A stretch of DNA of 64,000 bases from Dictyobacter aurantiacus (GTDB taxonomy: Bacteria; Chloroflexota; Ktedonobacteria; Ktedonobacterales; Ktedonobacteraceae). Positions 9,586 through 18,017 of this stretch are shown piece after piece (within the stretch, counting starts at the first letter, position 1; every line of letters begins with the position of its first letter). Under the pieces are notes generated by a model, which was given only the letters and a program-made list of their open reading frames with translations, had not been told where the DNA came from and made no database searches. The stretch covers positions 868,001-932,000 of the forward strand of contig NZ_BIFQ01000002.1 in NCBI RefSeq assembly GCF_003967515.1, written 5' to 3'. The position numbers and the translations under genes are program-made.

Positions 9586-10425
9586 ATGATCGCAGGAATG
9601 CCAACCAGCGCGGATATCCATCACCCCCTTAAGGGCCGCGTCGCCTTAGTAACCGGGGGAAGCCGGGGCATCGGGGCCGCCACCGCGCTGCTATTGGGAG
9701 AGTATGGAGCCAGCGTAGCCGTCAACTATCGCCAGAATGAGACGGCGGCCCAGAGGGTTATTTCCGCCATTGAGCAAGCCGGAGGAAAAGCCATCGCGGT
9801 CCAGGCCGACGTTGCCAACGAGGAGCAGGTCACAACTATGGTCGCTTCAATTGAAAAGGCACTTGGCCCCATTGATACCCTGATCCTCAATGCGCCAGCC
9901 TTTAGCAGTTCCTCCGCTAGCACCAGACTTTCGGCAAGCGAACAGCTTCAGGCTGTACTCGCTCCCTTCACAGGAAGCAAGTGGGAGGTTCTGGAATCCT
10001 TTGTGCAGGGACAATTGCGCTCCGCGTTCTATCCCAGCCACGCTGTCGTACCAGGCATGATCAAGCAGCAGAGAGGCAGCATCGTCTTCGTCAGCGCCAC
10101 GACAGCCCGGCGACCTGTACCCGGCGGAGGCGGCATGACAATCGCGATTGGCAAAGCCAGCGTCGAAAGCATGGTCAAGAGCATGGCGCAAGAGTTAGGC
10201 CCTTATGGCATTCGCGTCAATGCGGTGGGCGCAGGGCATATCGTCACCGATCTCAACGCGGGTACACCCCAGGAGGTACGCGAACAGATGGCGCAGGCAA
10301 CGCCCATGCGGCGAAACGGCAAACCTGAAGATGTTGCCGCCGCTATCGCATACCTTGCCTCCAACCAGGCTACCTTTGTTACTGGCGCCTACCTCACCGT
10401 CGATGGTGGAAACTTACTGATATAG
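9586..10425 (+). CDS. SDR-family protein with a replaced catalytic Tyr
   Basis: A 279-residue short-chain dehydrogenase/reductase close to FabG-type enzymes. The NAD(P)-binding TGGSRGIG is at residues 23-30, the NAG-like motif is LNAPA, and the C-terminal PxxxxR/FVTGAYLTVDGG block is normal. The active site is odd: S170 and K190 are present, but the YxxxK tyrosine is Ile (I186 in MTIAIGKAS). The protein therefore may not be a standard reductase. I start at ATG 9586, with AGAGGAGA upstream, rather than 9556. It converges with the GH4 gene and ends before a shared terminator. Confidence 0.8.
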   Translation: MIAGMPTSADIHHPLKGRVALVTGGSRGIGAATALLLGEYGASVAVNYRQNETAAQRVISAIEQAGGKAIAVQADVANEEQVTTMVASIEKALGPIDTLILNAPAFSSSSASTRLSASEQLQAVLAPFTGSKWEVLESFVQGQLRSAFYPSHAVVPGMIKQQRGSIVFVSATTARRPVPGGGGMTIAIGKASVESMVKSMAQELGPYGIRVNAVGAGHIVTDLNAGTPQEVREQMAQATPMRRNGKPEDVAAAIAYLASNQATFVTGAYLTVDGGNLLI

Positions 10426-10465
10426 AGGATGTGTGCAAGATAGAAGAAGTTTTTTTCTTTCTCTG

Positions 10466-10548
10466 CTGGTAGTAGGGGTCCACGTATCCAAACGTTGGCG
10501 TACAGTTTTCATCTTTGGATACGCTAACCCCACCTACTGCTTTTTCTT
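10466..10548. terminator. Bidirectional terminator between SDR and GH4 genes
   Basis: The segments AGTAGGGGT..CGTATCCAAA and TTTGGATACG..ACCCCACCTACT pair across a 25-30 base loop. T-rich sequence lies on each side (10450-10460 on the opposite strand sense and 10550-10557). The placement between two converging genes fits a two-way terminator. Confidence 0.6.
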
Positions 10549-10568
10549 TAGCAAGAGAATTGTTGAGG

Positions 10569-11870
10569 CTAGGCGAATGGCTGCAGGTATTCGCGCTGCG
10601 CCTCCCAGAGCTCATCGAAGAGGGAGCTGATCTCGGCGGGCGAACAAACGGCCGCCGTCAGGGGATCGATCATCAGGGCGTAACGAGCCGCCTCTTTGTC
10701 GTGGGTGAATAGGGCTTCGGTGACCAGCGAATGAACACTCATGTGGGCCTTATTCAGGGCTGCCAGTTGCTCGGGCAGCTTGCCAAAGTGGGTGGGCTGG
10801 ATGCCGTTGCGATCGACCAGGCAGGCAACTTCGACACAGCCATCGGGCAGGTTATCGATCAGGCCTTCGTTGCGCACGTTGCCATAAATGACCTTGGTAC
10901 GATGCTGGGTTACCGCCTCGATGATGTCCGATCCATATTCGTGGCTGCGCTTGAAAGGCAACTCCTTGGTGCCATCGAGCAGATCTTTGATGTACTGCTC
11001 GTTTTTGGCGCGCCAGGTGGGCCAGTTGTTGGCATAGAAGCCGGTCTCACCCAGGTAGCCAGGGCGGCAATACTTCTCGATCAGCTCGGGGCGCTTGCGG
11101 AAATAGGGCACATACTCCGAAAAGTGGCCGCTACTCTCGGTCACGAAGGCGCCCAGGTACTTCATAATCTCCAGGCGCACAGGATCTTTTTCGTAGACCT
11201 CGGGATCGTTCATGCGCTCGCGCAGGCGGGGATACATATCTTCGCCATTGTGGCGCAAAACGGTGAACCAGGCGTTGTGGTTGATGCCCGCGCAGCGCCA
11301 TTCCAGCTCCTCGTATGGCACATCCAGGTAGGTAGCCAGTTGCTTGGAGGTTCCCTGCACGCTATGACACAGGCCGACAGTCTTCATGGTGGTGCCGGTG
11401 AGGGCAGCATAGGTCAGGATCGACATGGGATTGGTGTAGTTCAGCACCAGGGCTTTGGGGCACAGCTCCTCGGCATCATGCAGGATCTCCAACCACGCGG
11501 GACCGGTGCGTAACGCCTTGAAGATACCACCTGGTCCAATGGTATCGCCGATACACTGGTCAACACCGTACTTCATGGGAATATCGAAGTCGTGGCGCAC
11601 ATTAGCCATGCCCGCGACCTCGATCGTGTTGATGAGGAAGTCTGTGCCGGGCAGTACCTCGCGCCGCTGCGTCGAAGATTCAACCTTCCAGTTGAGGCCG
11701 CTATGGGCAACCAGCTTCTCCGCGATCTTATGCGCCAGTTCCAGGCGTTCAGCATCGATATCTACCAGGGCAAACGTCCCTTCCTGCAGGCCGTCGATGC
11801 ATAAAATATCGGTCATCAACTGGCGTGCGAAGACTGTGCTGCCCGCCCCCATAAAAGTAATTTTTGTCAT
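10569..11870 (-). CDS. melA: GH4 alpha-galactosidase/alpha-glucosidase
   Basis: The 433-residue protein is a family 4 glycoside hydrolase, an NAD- and metal-dependent enzyme that cleaves sugars by a redox-assisted elimination route. The Rossmann start is KITFMGAGSTVFARQL; NYTNPMS, GLCHSVQ (metal Cys) and GINHNAWF (metal His) are the family landmarks. These features and the EVAGM/DIPMKYGV stretch resemble the MelA alpha-galactosidase branch, but alpha-glucuronidase or alpha-glucosidase activity cannot be excluded. The start is ATG 11870, with AAGGAG 7 bases upstream. A LacI regulator lies upstream on the same strand. Confidence 0.85.
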   Translation of the reverse strand: MTKITFMGAGSTVFARQLMTDILCIDGLQEGTFALVDIDAERLELAHKIAEKLVAHSGLNWKVESSTQRREVLPGTDFLINTIEVAGMANVRHDFDIPMKYGVDQCIGDTIGPGGIFKALRTGPAWLEILHDAEELCPKALVLNYTNPMSILTYAALTGTTMKTVGLCHSVQGTSKQLATYLDVPYEELEWRCAGINHNAWFTVLRHNGEDMYPRLRERMNDPEVYEKDPVRLEIMKYLGAFVTESSGHFSEYVPYFRKRPELIEKYCRPGYLGETGFYANNWPTWRAKNEQYIKDLLDGTKELPFKRSHEYGSDIIEAVTQHRTKVIYGNVRNEGLIDNLPDGCVEVACLVDRNGIQPTHFGKLPEQLAALNKAHMSVHSLVTEALFTHDKEAARYALMIDPLTAAVCSPAEISSLFDELWEAQREYLQPFA

Positions 11871-12086
11871 CGTTGAAAAACTCCTTGCTCCCCTCGGAGC
11901 TAAGATCACTAATTTCCCTTTTTGCCGCCCTACGGACGGCGAGGGGAGGGAGAGGCGTTGGGGGCACAGCCCCCAATCCCCCAGTCAAGGGGCTAGCCGC
12001 CCCTTGCATCCCTGCTTGCCTGGAAACAACTTATACCTGTAAGGGACTGCTGTCCTCCTGCACCCCCTGCCCTCCGGTGATCAGCG

Positions 12087-13145
12087 TTAGCTGGACTCTG
12101 GTACGGGTCCGGTGGACGCGCGCGTGATCAGCCGGGTAGGGATGATAATTGGTGCTAGCATGGATTCGTCGTACTCGCCATCGGATTCGATCATGCGAAT
12201 AAGCCGTTGAACGGCTCCCTGCACCATCGCGGAACGATCCTGGCGTATGGTTGTCAGGGGTGGCTCAGTGTAGCGGCACAGGTCCACATCGTCGAAGCCA
12301 ACCACAGACACGTCGCCGGGTACGTGTAATCCATGCTGGTGTAAAGCACGCAACACACCGATGGCCATCAAGTCGCTACCCACCACGATCGCGGTGAAGT
12401 CCCGTGGCCGCCGCTCTTGCAGCAGGAGCAACGTCGCCTGGTACGCCTCCTCGGTATTCCAACCCGAGGTATACATCAGGTCCTCATCAATCGGCAGGCC
12501 CACCCGCTGCAAAGCCTGGCGATAACCGGCCTGGCGTAAAGGTCCAATGCGGCCCGCTGTTCCAGACATCAACGTCACAATGCGCCGATGTCCAAGTTGT
12601 ATCAGGTGCTCGGTCGCCTGCCTTGCCCCGTCCTGGTTGTCAGAGGTCACATAGGTTGAGCTCTTCCCCTGGTTGAGGCTATCGATAAACACGGTCGGGA
12701 TCTCTGCCTCCAGCAGCGCTCTCACGCGCTCGTCGGCGGGATGCATGGCGATAGCCAGGGTACCAGCCACGTGGCGCATCTGCAAACTACGGATATAGTT
12801 TTTCTGGGCATAAGATATAGAAGGGAGCAGCAGATCATATTGAGCAGCGGCTATCTCCTGTTCGACATCACGCAGCAGATCCAGATAGAAATAGTGCTGC
12901 GTCTTGCTGATGCTGGAGAGCACCGTTGACTTCTGATCGCCATAAAACAAACCTAACGCGATCGTCCGCGAACGCTGTCGCACCAGGCTCTGAGCCACCA
13001 CATCGGGCTCATAGCCGAGCGAAACAATCGCCTCCTCAATACGCTTGCGCGCTTCCGCACTCACACGTGGCGACCCGTTGAGCGCCCGCGAAACCGTGGC
13101 CCGCGATACTCCAGCCAGCCGGGCAACCTGCTCACTTGTAACCAT
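12087..13145 (-). CDS. LacI-family transcription regulator
   Basis: The 352-residue protein has an N-terminal LacI helix-turn-helix (EQVARLAGVSRATVSRALNG, residues 5-24) and a periplasmic-binding-like sensor domain (TIALGLF, FIDSLNQGK, GFDDVDLCRYTEPPLTTI). It should bind DNA as a dimer and release it on binding a sugar. The start is ATG 13145; the longer frame to 13226 would run through the operator. The GH4 gene lies 216 bases downstream on the same strand and is the likely target. Confidence 0.88.
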   Translation of the reverse strand: MVTSEQVARLAGVSRATVSRALNGSPRVSAEARKRIEEAIVSLGYEPDVVAQSLVRQRSRTIALGLFYGDQKSTVLSSISKTQHYFYLDLLRDVEQEIAAAQYDLLLPSISYAQKNYIRSLQMRHVAGTLAIAMHPADERVRALLEAEIPTVFIDSLNQGKSSTYVTSDNQDGARQATEHLIQLGHRRIVTLMSGTAGRIGPLRQAGYRQALQRVGLPIDEDLMYTSGWNTEEAYQATLLLLQERRPRDFTAIVVGSDLMAIGVLRALHQHGLHVPGDVSVVGFDDVDLCRYTEPPLTTIRQDRSAMVQGAVQRLIRMIESDGEYDESMLAPIIIPTRLITRASTGPVPESS

Positions 13146-13164
13146 TTTCCCTACTCCCCAGACC

Positions 13165-13194
13165 GTGTACACGTGTACATGTACACGTGTACAC
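13165..13194. promoter_or_regulatory. 30-bp perfect palindrome, likely LacI operator
   Basis: Bases 13165-13179 and 13180-13194 are exact reverse complements, built from alternating GTGTACAC and TGTACA words. It lies 19 bases upstream of the LacI-family start codon, overlapping where the promoter should be. This is the position expected of an autoregulatory operator. The internal repetition means two dimers could bind in staggered registers. Confidence 0.75.
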
Positions 13195-13266
13195 ATAGAA
13201 TGACATAAAAAAAGCCCTTCTGTCAACCCCTCCGAGAAAAATCAAAAAAAGTGGAGAACAAAACCA

Positions 13267-13303
13267 GTTCTGCCAGTTTCTTCTTTGAACGGACTGGCAG
13301 AAC
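13267..13303. repeat. 11-bp inverted repeat upstream of the LacI gene
   Basis: GTTCTGCCAGT (13267-13277) and ACTGGCAGAAC (13293-13303) are perfect reverse complements separated by 15 bases. It could be a hairpin or a spaced operator; no T-run follows. Confidence 0.5.
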
Positions 13304-13429
13304 TTGAGGGAATGCAGCAACACGATACCTGGTTCAGCAGAGCAGCTAATGGATACGGTGTCGCCCCATGCAGATAACTATAAAGCAAATTCATAAACAG
13401 CGTATACCTATATTTACGTATTTTTTGAA

Positions 13430-14158
13430 CTATTTAACATTTTCCGGCATGGGCTGCAACAAGCTGTCGTCAGCTGGACGCAACGTCTCGGTGGTTGTAG
13501 GGATGGCTGCCAGTTTTTCCAACCAGGCGCTAATATGTAACCTCTTGAGCAACGTCTGGCTCATCTCAAAGGCGGGGCCGATGCCCAGAGCGAAGATCAA
13601 TGTTCCCAGACCCACGGTGCCGCCCAATAAAAAGCCGATCAGCAACACGGTACATTCGATGGCGGTACGCACAATAGAGACGCGTAGCTTCGTCAGGACC
13701 TGCAAGCGCAACATCAATCCATCGCGTGGACCGGCCCCCATGCGAGGAGCGATATAGAGCGCGGTCCCCATACCAATGATAGCCACCCCCAGCACATTCG
13801 CCGCAACCCGTACCATCCAGGACGCATGCCCCAGGTCCGGCAGCCAGCCAAGCCAGATATTCAAATCCACAAATGCACCGATCAAGAGCATATTAAGCAC
13901 TGTACCGACGCCAGGGATTACCTTCAGACACAGTCCCAGGATGATAATAGCGGCTCCAACCACAATACTGGCCGTCCCAAAGGAAATGGGCGCGTGAAAG
14001 CTAATGCCCTGGTGAAACACATCCCAGGGATCCAGGCCAAAGTCGGAGCGGTACAGAAACACAATACCGGTCGAATAAAAAAACAGGCCAACTACCAGCA
14101 CCACGAAGCGCACCAGATACTGCCAGCAAAAAACTGTCCGCCAGGAAAACCTATACAT
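13430..14158 (-). CDS. YczE/YyaS-type integral membrane protein
   Basis: A 242-residue membrane protein with about five to six segments. RSDFGLDPWDVFHQGIS near residue 35-50 and APRMGAGPRDGLM near the middle are typical of the YczE/YyaS/YitT-like family, which is of unknown function but sometimes linked to transport or secretion. I start at ATG 14158, with AGGATG-like sequence upstream. The gene reads away from the interspersed element at 14176-14379. Confidence 0.75.
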   Translation of the reverse strand: MYRFSWRTVFCWQYLVRFVVLVVGLFFYSTGIVFLYRSDFGLDPWDVFHQGISFHAPISFGTASIVVGAAIIILGLCLKVIPGVGTVLNMLLIGAFVDLNIWLGWLPDLGHASWMVRVAANVLGVAIIGMGTALYIAPRMGAGPRDGLMLRLQVLTKLRVSIVRTAIECTVLLIGFLLGGTVGLGTLIFALGIGPAFEMSQTLLKRLHISAWLEKLAAIPTTTETLRPADDSLLQPMPENVK

Positions 14159-14175
14159 GAACAAACATCCTTTTT

Positions 14176-14379
14176 GAATGTGTTTGATTCCCGCCATCAT
14201 GGGGGCACGTGCGCGCCCCCGCACGCGCGTCCGCTACGCGGCCACATTGTTTTTGTATGTTGGTGCAGTGCGTGCGCATCTGCGCACGCACTGCACCAAC
14301 ATACAGCGGACTCGTGAGCACCAGAGGTGCGAAAGCTCAGGCGTGCAGCAGCCGATGATCATGAGAATATGACACATTC
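14176..14379. repeat. MITE-like interspersed element, copy at 14.2 kb
   Basis: The ends GAATGTGT (14176) and ACACATTC (to 14379) are inverted repeats, and TTT flanks both sides as a possible 3-bp duplication. The interior has GCGTCCGCTACGCGGCC, then a hairpin (TTGGTGCAGTGCGTGCGC paired with GCGCACGCACTGCACCAA), then GAGCACC..GGTGCGAAAGCTC. No coding capacity. It belongs to the same family as the copies at 43409, 50821 and 51025. Confidence 0.75.
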
Positions 14380-14561
14380 TTTGATAGCGGGGTTGCATCA
14401 ATATAAAAAAAGCTTACACATCAACTATAGAGAACGCTACACCACGATACAACAGCCAAACCGTGATATCAACAACAGCCAATTCAAAACCTTCCATTTT
14501 TTCAATATATAGATAATAATTGATATAATTGAGCAAATACTAAAGGAAGGTCATTTTACAG

Positions 14562-15056
14562 ATGTCAACAAAAGTACGGGCCAACCTGAGCGGAGCACTC
14601 TATTCACTGATCCTGGTTATCCTGGCGATTGTCACAACCCTGATCGCGCTGTATGTTTCCAACCGCAGTTTCCACAGTCTTCTGATCAATGTCAGCACCT
14701 TTGCGGGAGCCATCATCGCCACCATGCTCCATACATTTCTCTGGTTATTCGCCATCCTGAGTCCACGTAAACCAACGCGCCCCAGAGGAATTCTGATCGG
14801 TCTCGGCACCGGTTTGTTGATCTATCCCATCATCACCAGCCTGCTGGCCGTGATCTTCGCGCGCCAGGGCAACATCGTCACCTGGGCCTGGGTAGCGCTG
14901 CTCATGCTTCTCTCCAGTGGCTGGCTGCTCGCCGTCATCTACGCCATTGTAGATTACATCATGGTCTCGCGACTCAAAAAAATCATGGAAAACGCGCAGC
15001 CCGCCACCATCATACCCGAAAACACCGAACAATCCGCATCCCCCATCGAACCATAG
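14562..15056 (+). CDS. Small four-helix membrane protein
   Basis: The 164-residue protein has four predicted membrane helices (about 12-30, 40-64, 80-100 and 108-132) and a polar C-terminus. No family was recognised. A ribosome site AAGGAAGG precedes ATG 14562. The stop TAG lies inside the 3'-end repeat (TAGGTTCGGACC). Confidence 0.6.
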   Translation: MSTKVRANLSGALYSLILVILAIVTTLIALYVSNRSFHSLLINVSTFAGAIIATMLHTFLWLFAILSPRKPTRPRGILIGLGTGLLIYPIITSLLAVIFARQGNIVTWAWVALLMLLSSGWLLAVIYAIVDYIMVSRLKKIMENAQPATIIPENTEQSASPIEP

Positions 15057-15096
15057 GTTCGGACCTCGCGTCCGATTTGGACCTCGCGTCCGATTT
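15054..15096 (+). repeat. 3'-end repeat (GGACC..GTCC variant), two units
   Basis: Two GGACCTCGCGTCCGATTT units stand in tandem at 15061-15094. The first T of the repeat is also the stop codon of the membrane protein gene. The other end touches the TGA of the converging SRPBCC gene, so the repeat fills the whole gap between the two genes. Confidence 0.8.
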
Positions 15097-15548
15097 CATG
15101 CCACGCGGGCATCCATATAATTTTTGAGGGCGGCCAGGATGCGCTCGTTCTCGGAACGAATCAGACGGAGCAGGATTGGTTGCAGCACAAAAAAGAGGCC
15201 GCGGGCACGCAGGATAAGCTCACGCGTGACGCGTGTCCCCTGCTCGACCGGCTGCAGGGTATAGCGAATGGTGATCTCCAGTCCGCCGCCACGCCGAGGA
15301 TTGGTAAGCTGGCGAAACACGAGGCTCCTGGCAGGTTCCAGTTCAAGCACTTCGCCCTGCATCACGCTGGAGCGGCCGCGATCAACGTAGGTGCTGCCCA
15401 TGCGGACAGGAATATCAGACGTCAGCGTGGTTTCCGCGTACAGATCCGAGGAAGGCAGCCAGGATCGATAGCCTGGCAGATCCAGCAACACCTGGTAAAT
15501 AGCATCAGGTTGGCGCTGGATGATGGTTTGAAAGCGTAATTTTGGCAT
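15096..15548 (-). CDS. SRPBCC-family (polyketide cyclase/START-like) protein
   Basis: The roughly 150-residue protein has the SRPBCC pattern: it begins with RFQTIIQRQPDAIYQVLLDLPGY and continues with YADFS-like WLPSSDLYAE, RGSSVMQGEVLELEPARSL and a long C-terminal helix. Such proteins bind hydrophobic ligands in a helix-grip pocket; the ligand is unknown here. I start at ATG 15548 (GAGAG upstream); ATG 15563 is also possible. It ends inside the 3'-end repeat shared with the converging gene. Confidence 0.72.
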   Translation of the reverse strand: MPKLRFQTIIQRQPDAIYQVLLDLPGYRSWLPSSDLYAETTLTSDIPVRMGSTYVDRGRSSVMQGEVLELEPARSLVFRQLTNPRRGGGLEITIRYTLQPVEQGTRVTRELILRARGLFFVLQPILLRLIRSENERILAALKNYMDARVA

Positions 15549-15619
15549 TGATACTCTCGTCATTGCAGTGATATGTGAGCGTCCCTGCACGGGCGGCCGC
15601 TGCGCGGCCGTACTGGTTT

Positions 15620-15667
15620 GCTGTGTGGTGGCGGGGTGTGCGAACGCGCACCCCGCCACCACACAGC
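15620..15667. repeat. Long hairpin, 23-bp arms
   Basis: Arms 15620-15642 and 15645-15667 (GCTGTGTGGTGGCGGGG and its complement) pair with one G-T-type mismatch around a 2-base loop. GCGGCCGCTGCGCGGCC precedes it. The arm design matches the interior hairpin of the MITE-like family, but the outer ends are missing. It may also end transcription of the DUF929 gene. Confidence 0.65.
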
Positions 15668-15682
15668 ACTAACGCCTTAAGA

Positions 15683-16666
15683 TTAGTTACGCCGCCGCAC
15701 ATCCCACTCAGGCATCTGCCAGGCCTGAGCTAGTTGGGTCGGACTGGCTGTCGACGCGGTGGGTTTGGGCAACGACGTCTGCAGCGACGGAATAGGGTCC
15801 GCGGTACATACATTGGCGGGCTGGTTATTGGTCGTCTTACAGACGGCCGCCGTGAGCATGTTGGCCGCGCCCACGATGCCACGCGAGATGTCGCTGTTGG
15901 GGTCGGTGACCGATCTGGCGATATCCTCGTATGATTTGCCGGTCAGAACATTGTTCGAATAGTATGGCCCGACTGAAACATATTGATTTCCAATCGACAT
16001 AAATGGAATACCCTGCTGCTGTGCATAGGGAGGCCTCTCATACTGGTTGACTATCTGCTGTTCGGCTGGTGTTAACGACTCCAACGGACCCGGATTAGGA
16101 GAGTTGTTATCCGCGGTCTCTTTTGAGACAAAATCGATGTAGTCACTATGGTAGGTTGACTTATAGAAAGAAAAGGTTGGAACCTGACCTTCCGCCGATA
16201 GGATCGGTGTCAGCGGGCTAAACGAGCCAAAGCGGCTGAGTGATGAAATAATCGCCCAGCGTTGAGCCGCGCAATAAGGACAATATTCGCCGCCCACATA
16301 AAAAACCTCGGGCTTGCCGCCGGGTCCCTTCAACACAGGTGTATTCTTGACCGCATTCATCTGACCATTAAAGGTTCCCTTATCCACACGCGCGAAAACA
16401 TCTGGCTTGATACTGGAAATAGTCTTCAAAGCCGTATCGCTACCCACTTTTGATTGCTGCGCCTCATAGTTGGCGATAAAGATAAAGGCACCCACGATCA
16501 CAACTACCATGGCGATGATGCCGCCAACCAGCCACCAGCTTGATCGATTCGATTTCTGCTGATTGCGGCCGCGCAACTGCTGGGCCGAGCGAGATTGCGA
16601 TGTCCGCTGCTGGCGCATCTGCTCACGACGTTTAGAGGCTGACGAGGACTGTTTCTGTTTAGCCAT
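15683..16666 (-). CDS. DUF929 thioredoxin-fold membrane-anchored protein
   Basis: A 327-residue protein with a basic, Gln/Ser/Arg-rich N-terminus, one membrane segment at about 44-66, and an extracellular domain. The motif [18 protein letters not shown] gives a CPYC pair (C129, C132), the hallmark of a thiol-redox site. The rest fits DUF929. Topology puts the CPYC outside the membrane, where it could act on disulfides. Two more Cys near the C-terminus (VCKTT, NVCTAD) could form a second disulfide. The ATG is followed by a strongly positive tail, which supports the N-in orientation. Confidence 0.8.
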   Translation of the reverse strand: MAKQKQSSSASKRREQMRQQRTSQSRSAQQLRGRNQQKSNRSSWWLVGGIIAMVVVIVGAFIFIANYEAQQSKVGSDTALKTISSIKPDVFARVDKGTFNGQMNAVKNTPVLKGPGGKPEVFYVGGEYCPYCAAQRWAIISSLSRFGSFSPLTPILSAEGQVPTFSFYKSTYHSDYIDFVSKETADNNSPNPGPLESLTPAEQQIVNQYERPPYAQQQGIPFMSIGNQYVSVGPYYSNNVLTGKSYEDIARSVTDPNSDISRGIVGAANMLTAAVCKTTNNQPANVCTADPIPSLQTSLPKPTASTASPTQLAQAWQMPEWDVRRRN

Positions 16667-16815
16667 ATATATTCCTTACATTAAAAAGACTTCTGCTGGT
16701 ACACATGCACATACCGATATACACATTACTGCATAATGCATATATTGCAATATACAGATTCTAGCACAGAGAAAGGGGGTCATTTCCAGGAATAGGAAAA
16801 AAGCCGGAAGCGGCG

Positions 16816-17349
16816 TCACGACTGGTGCTGAACAGCCTGCCATTCCTCGCGGGTAAGGCTCCACCGTAGCATATCACCGTCCTGGTACAGGCGCTTCATC
16901 CCCACTTTTTCCAGCACGCGAATCGAGCCCTGATTATAGTAAAGGCAATCAGCGATCACCTTCTGTACATCGCCGCGCTCAAAGGCCCAGGCCACCAGGG
17001 CGCGCGCCATCTCGCTCGCGTAGCCCTGATTCTGGTAAGCGGGCAGGATATTATAGCCGATATCTACCGTCCCCTCTTCATCGGGACCGCCCTTCAGCCC
17101 CATAGCGCCAATCACCACGCGCTCCTCACCTTCCAATATGATGACACCATCCCAGGAGTCATGATCGGGTTCGCGCTCAAAACCATCAAGCAACAATGGC
17201 AGCACCGCCTCAAAATCGGACTCCGGCCAATCGGCGGGAACTCTCGCATTCAGGGCCGCAGCCATCTCTCGACGATCACGAAAAAAACTCCTGATCAGCG
17301 ACGCGGTCAAAGGTTCCAGAGATAAGCGTGAGGATCGGACACGCATCAT
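16816..17349 (-). CDS. GNAT-family acetyltransferase (RimJ/RimL type)
   Basis: A 177-residue N-acetyltransferase. VDIGYNILPAYQNQGYASEMARAL contains the acetyl-CoA loop (Q-x-x-G-x-A), and the C-terminal LYYNQGSIRVLEKVGMKRL is the usual GNAT helix. This layout is common in RimJ/RimL-like enzymes that modify protein N-termini or small amines; the acceptor is unknown. The N-terminus reads LEPLTASLIRSFFRDR. The gene stands alone. Confidence 0.85.
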   Translation of the reverse strand: MMRVRSSRLSLEPLTASLIRSFFRDRREMAAALNARVPADWPESDFEAVLPLLLDGFEREPDHDSWDGVIILEGEERVVIGAMGLKGGPDEEGTVDIGYNILPAYQNQGYASEMARALVAWAFERGDVQKVIADCLYYNQGSIRVLEKVGMKRLYQDGDMLRWSLTREEWQAVQHQS

Positions 17350-17468
17350 ACAAATACATTCCTCTCAAATCTATCGATACAACCTGGCGGCCCAAAGCCC
17401 GCCCCCTACAACGCCTGAAGTATACTATATCTCCCCCCACTCTGCACACCCAGCAAAGAAGAAGAGTT

Positions 17469-17530
17469 AATCAGAGTTGGTGCAATCCGCTGGCGGCGAA
17501 TGCCGCCAGCGGATTGCACCAACTCTGATT
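17469..17530. repeat. Perfect hairpin, 29-bp arms, 4-base loop
   Basis: Arms 17469-17497 and 17502-17530 are exact reverse complements with loop GAAT. They contain AGAGTTGGTGCAATCCGC. The TTGGTGCA/TGCACCAA part matches the MITE-like family hairpin. Confidence 0.8.
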
Positions 17531-17659
17531 TTAAAGCAAGCCTCAACTCCTTCATCTTTTTAAGAGCCGGGGCAATGTCATGAGTGGGTGCGGATGTATC
17601 CACCCTTATGTTGAACCAATTCTTGATTAAAGCAAGCCTCAACTCCTTCATCTTTTTAA
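17531..17659 (+). repeat. 33-bp direct repeat, two copies 96 bp apart
   Basis: The sequence starting TTAAAGCAAGCCTCAACTCC occurs at 17531-17563 and again, exactly, at 17627-17659. The second copy ends at the boundary of the IS4-family element. The 63 bases between them show no gene. The repeat starts inside the preceding hairpin's edge. Confidence 0.75.
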
Positions 17660-17700
17660 CATGAGACATCCCAAATTTTAGGGATGAACTTGTGAAAGAA

Positions 17701-17737
17701 GCGAGCAGTTCTCCATTTTTGAAGGAGAACTGCTCGC
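17701..17737 (-). terminator. Hairpin downstream of the IS4 transposase
   Basis: GCGAGCAGTTCTCC and GGAGAACTGCTCGC pair around a 9-base loop inside the element, past the transposase stop. T-richness is modest on the exit side. It may end the transposase message or block read-in. Confidence 0.55.
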
Positions 17738-18017
17738 TTCTCTTCTCTTGCAGAACAACGTGCTTTCCCCGTTTGGCTCGCTGAAAAGCACCACTGTGCC
17801 AAAAAACGGAAAAAGAGAAAGGAGCTGGTCAATCGACTTTCCACTCCCAAAGCATCCCAGCGGCTTCCACAGGGCCTAGGGGTATGCTCTTTTCGCACGC
17901 ATTCGCATCCTCTGTTGGCAAGACGCGTTGTACCCGATGAACACCGGACACACGCCCACATGGTCAGCCGATGCCGACCAGAGCGTCTCTCGTCACGTGG
18001 GGAACCTCCACACCACC

